A stretch of 64,000 bases of DNA from UBA1479 sp963976055. GTDB taxonomy: Bacteria; Pseudomonadota; Alphaproteobacteria; Rhodospirillales; Casp-alpha2. The DNA lies in assembly GCA_963976055.1 (NCBI GenBank), contig CAXBJB010000005.1, positions 62,001 through 126,000 of the forward strand, in the 5' to 3' direction. Each line of letters opens with the position of its first letter. Positions within the stretch are counted from its first letter, which is position 1. The notes beneath the pieces are model-generated. The model was not told where the DNA came from and ran no database searches. It was given only the letters and a program-made list of their open reading frames with translations. Positions 63,750 through 64,000 of the stretch are shown here, piece after piece. Position numbers and translations under genes: made by a program.

Positions 63750-64000
63750 ATGTTCTACCGCGAAGCCGGACAGTTCAAGACCACCTACCAGGGCGACCAG
63801 GCCGTTTTCCCGGTGTTCCAGGACAAGGTCGCCGTGATCCTGGTGATCCTCGCCGCCTATGCGGTGCCCCTGTTCGCCGACGAATACTGGTTGCAGGCGA
63901 TCTTCATCCAGTTCCTGGTGTTCGCCCTGATGGCGATCGGCCTGAACATCCTGATGGGCTACGCGGGGCAGGTCTCGCTCGGCACCGGGGCCTTCGCCGC
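63750..64000 (+). CDS. livM: Branched-chain-amino-acid-type ABC transporter permease (LivM), cut by the window end
   Basis: Partial gene: the first 83 codons of a permease beginning MFYREAGQFKTTYQ, with hydrophobic segments and the LivM motif GLNILMGYAGQVSLGTGAF at the edge. It follows livH after 14 bases with a GGAAGGATCC site. The rest, and probably an SBP and livF, lie beyond position 64000. Confidence 0.9.
   Translation, partial: MFYREAGQFKTTYQGDQAVFPVFQDKVAVILVILAAYAVPLFADEYWLQAIFIQFLVFALMAIGLNILMGYAGQVSLGTGAFA

Overview
The window is high-GC, gene-dense chromosomal DNA from an alphaproteobacterium. The rpsD, CarD, FdxA, S4-protein and SUV3-like helicase genes, the HNH and GluQ genes, and the acyl-CoA synthetase joined to a Liv transporter are all of alphaproteobacterial type, and the mix suggests a Rhodospirillales-like, possibly marine, organism. 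No rRNA, tRNA, CRISPR array or insertion sequence was recognised.

Layout. 1-3.7 kb: peroxide defence (ahpC-ahpF), a SnoaL-like protein and rpsD. 3.9-8.4 kb: a four-gene spermidine/putrescine-type ABC transporter. 8.4-22.1 kb: a 2-aminoethylphosphonate (AEP) module with a Na/Pi-type transporter, phnY, phnA, an FAD/GcvT oxidoreductase, phnW, the aepWVX transporter and a divergent LysR regulator. 22.1-23.6 kb: a small accessory patch with an AT-richer HNH nuclease, a GIY-YIG protein and palindromic repeats. 23.6-30.1 kb: a five-gene catabolic operon (PbfA-like PLP enzyme, 2-hydroxyacid dehydrogenase, aldehyde dehydrogenase, iron alcohol dehydrogenase, glutamine-synthetase-like ligase). 30.2-38.2 kb: a copper-resistance island under a CueR-type promoter. 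38.2-53.5 kb: mostly housekeeping genes. 53.7-59.7 kb: divergent acnA and acnB. 60-64 kb: an acyl-CoA synthetase followed by livG, livH and a truncated livM.

The main observation is a compound operator-promoter present four times with identical geometry: a 15-bp AT-N7-AT dyad, 7 bp, then GTCAAATCG, whose reverse complement supplies a -35-like TTGAC. It lies before phnA, before phnW-FAD oxidoreductase, between the LysR gene and aepX, and before the five-gene operon at 30.1 kb. This ties the distant operon, whose first gene resembles the (R)-1-hydroxy-2-aminoethylphosphonate ammonia-lyase PbfA, into one probable LysR regulon with the phosphonate genes. Import by AepXVW, entry reactions by PhnW, the FAD enzyme and PbfA, and conversion through phosphonoacetaldehyde and phosphonoacetate by PhnY and PhnA would give acetate and phosphate. 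The PhoU-tailed Na/Pi transporter next to phnY may dispose of excess phosphate. The role of the four dehydrogenase/ligase genes is not explained by known AEP pathways and is the best candidate for an undescribed system here.
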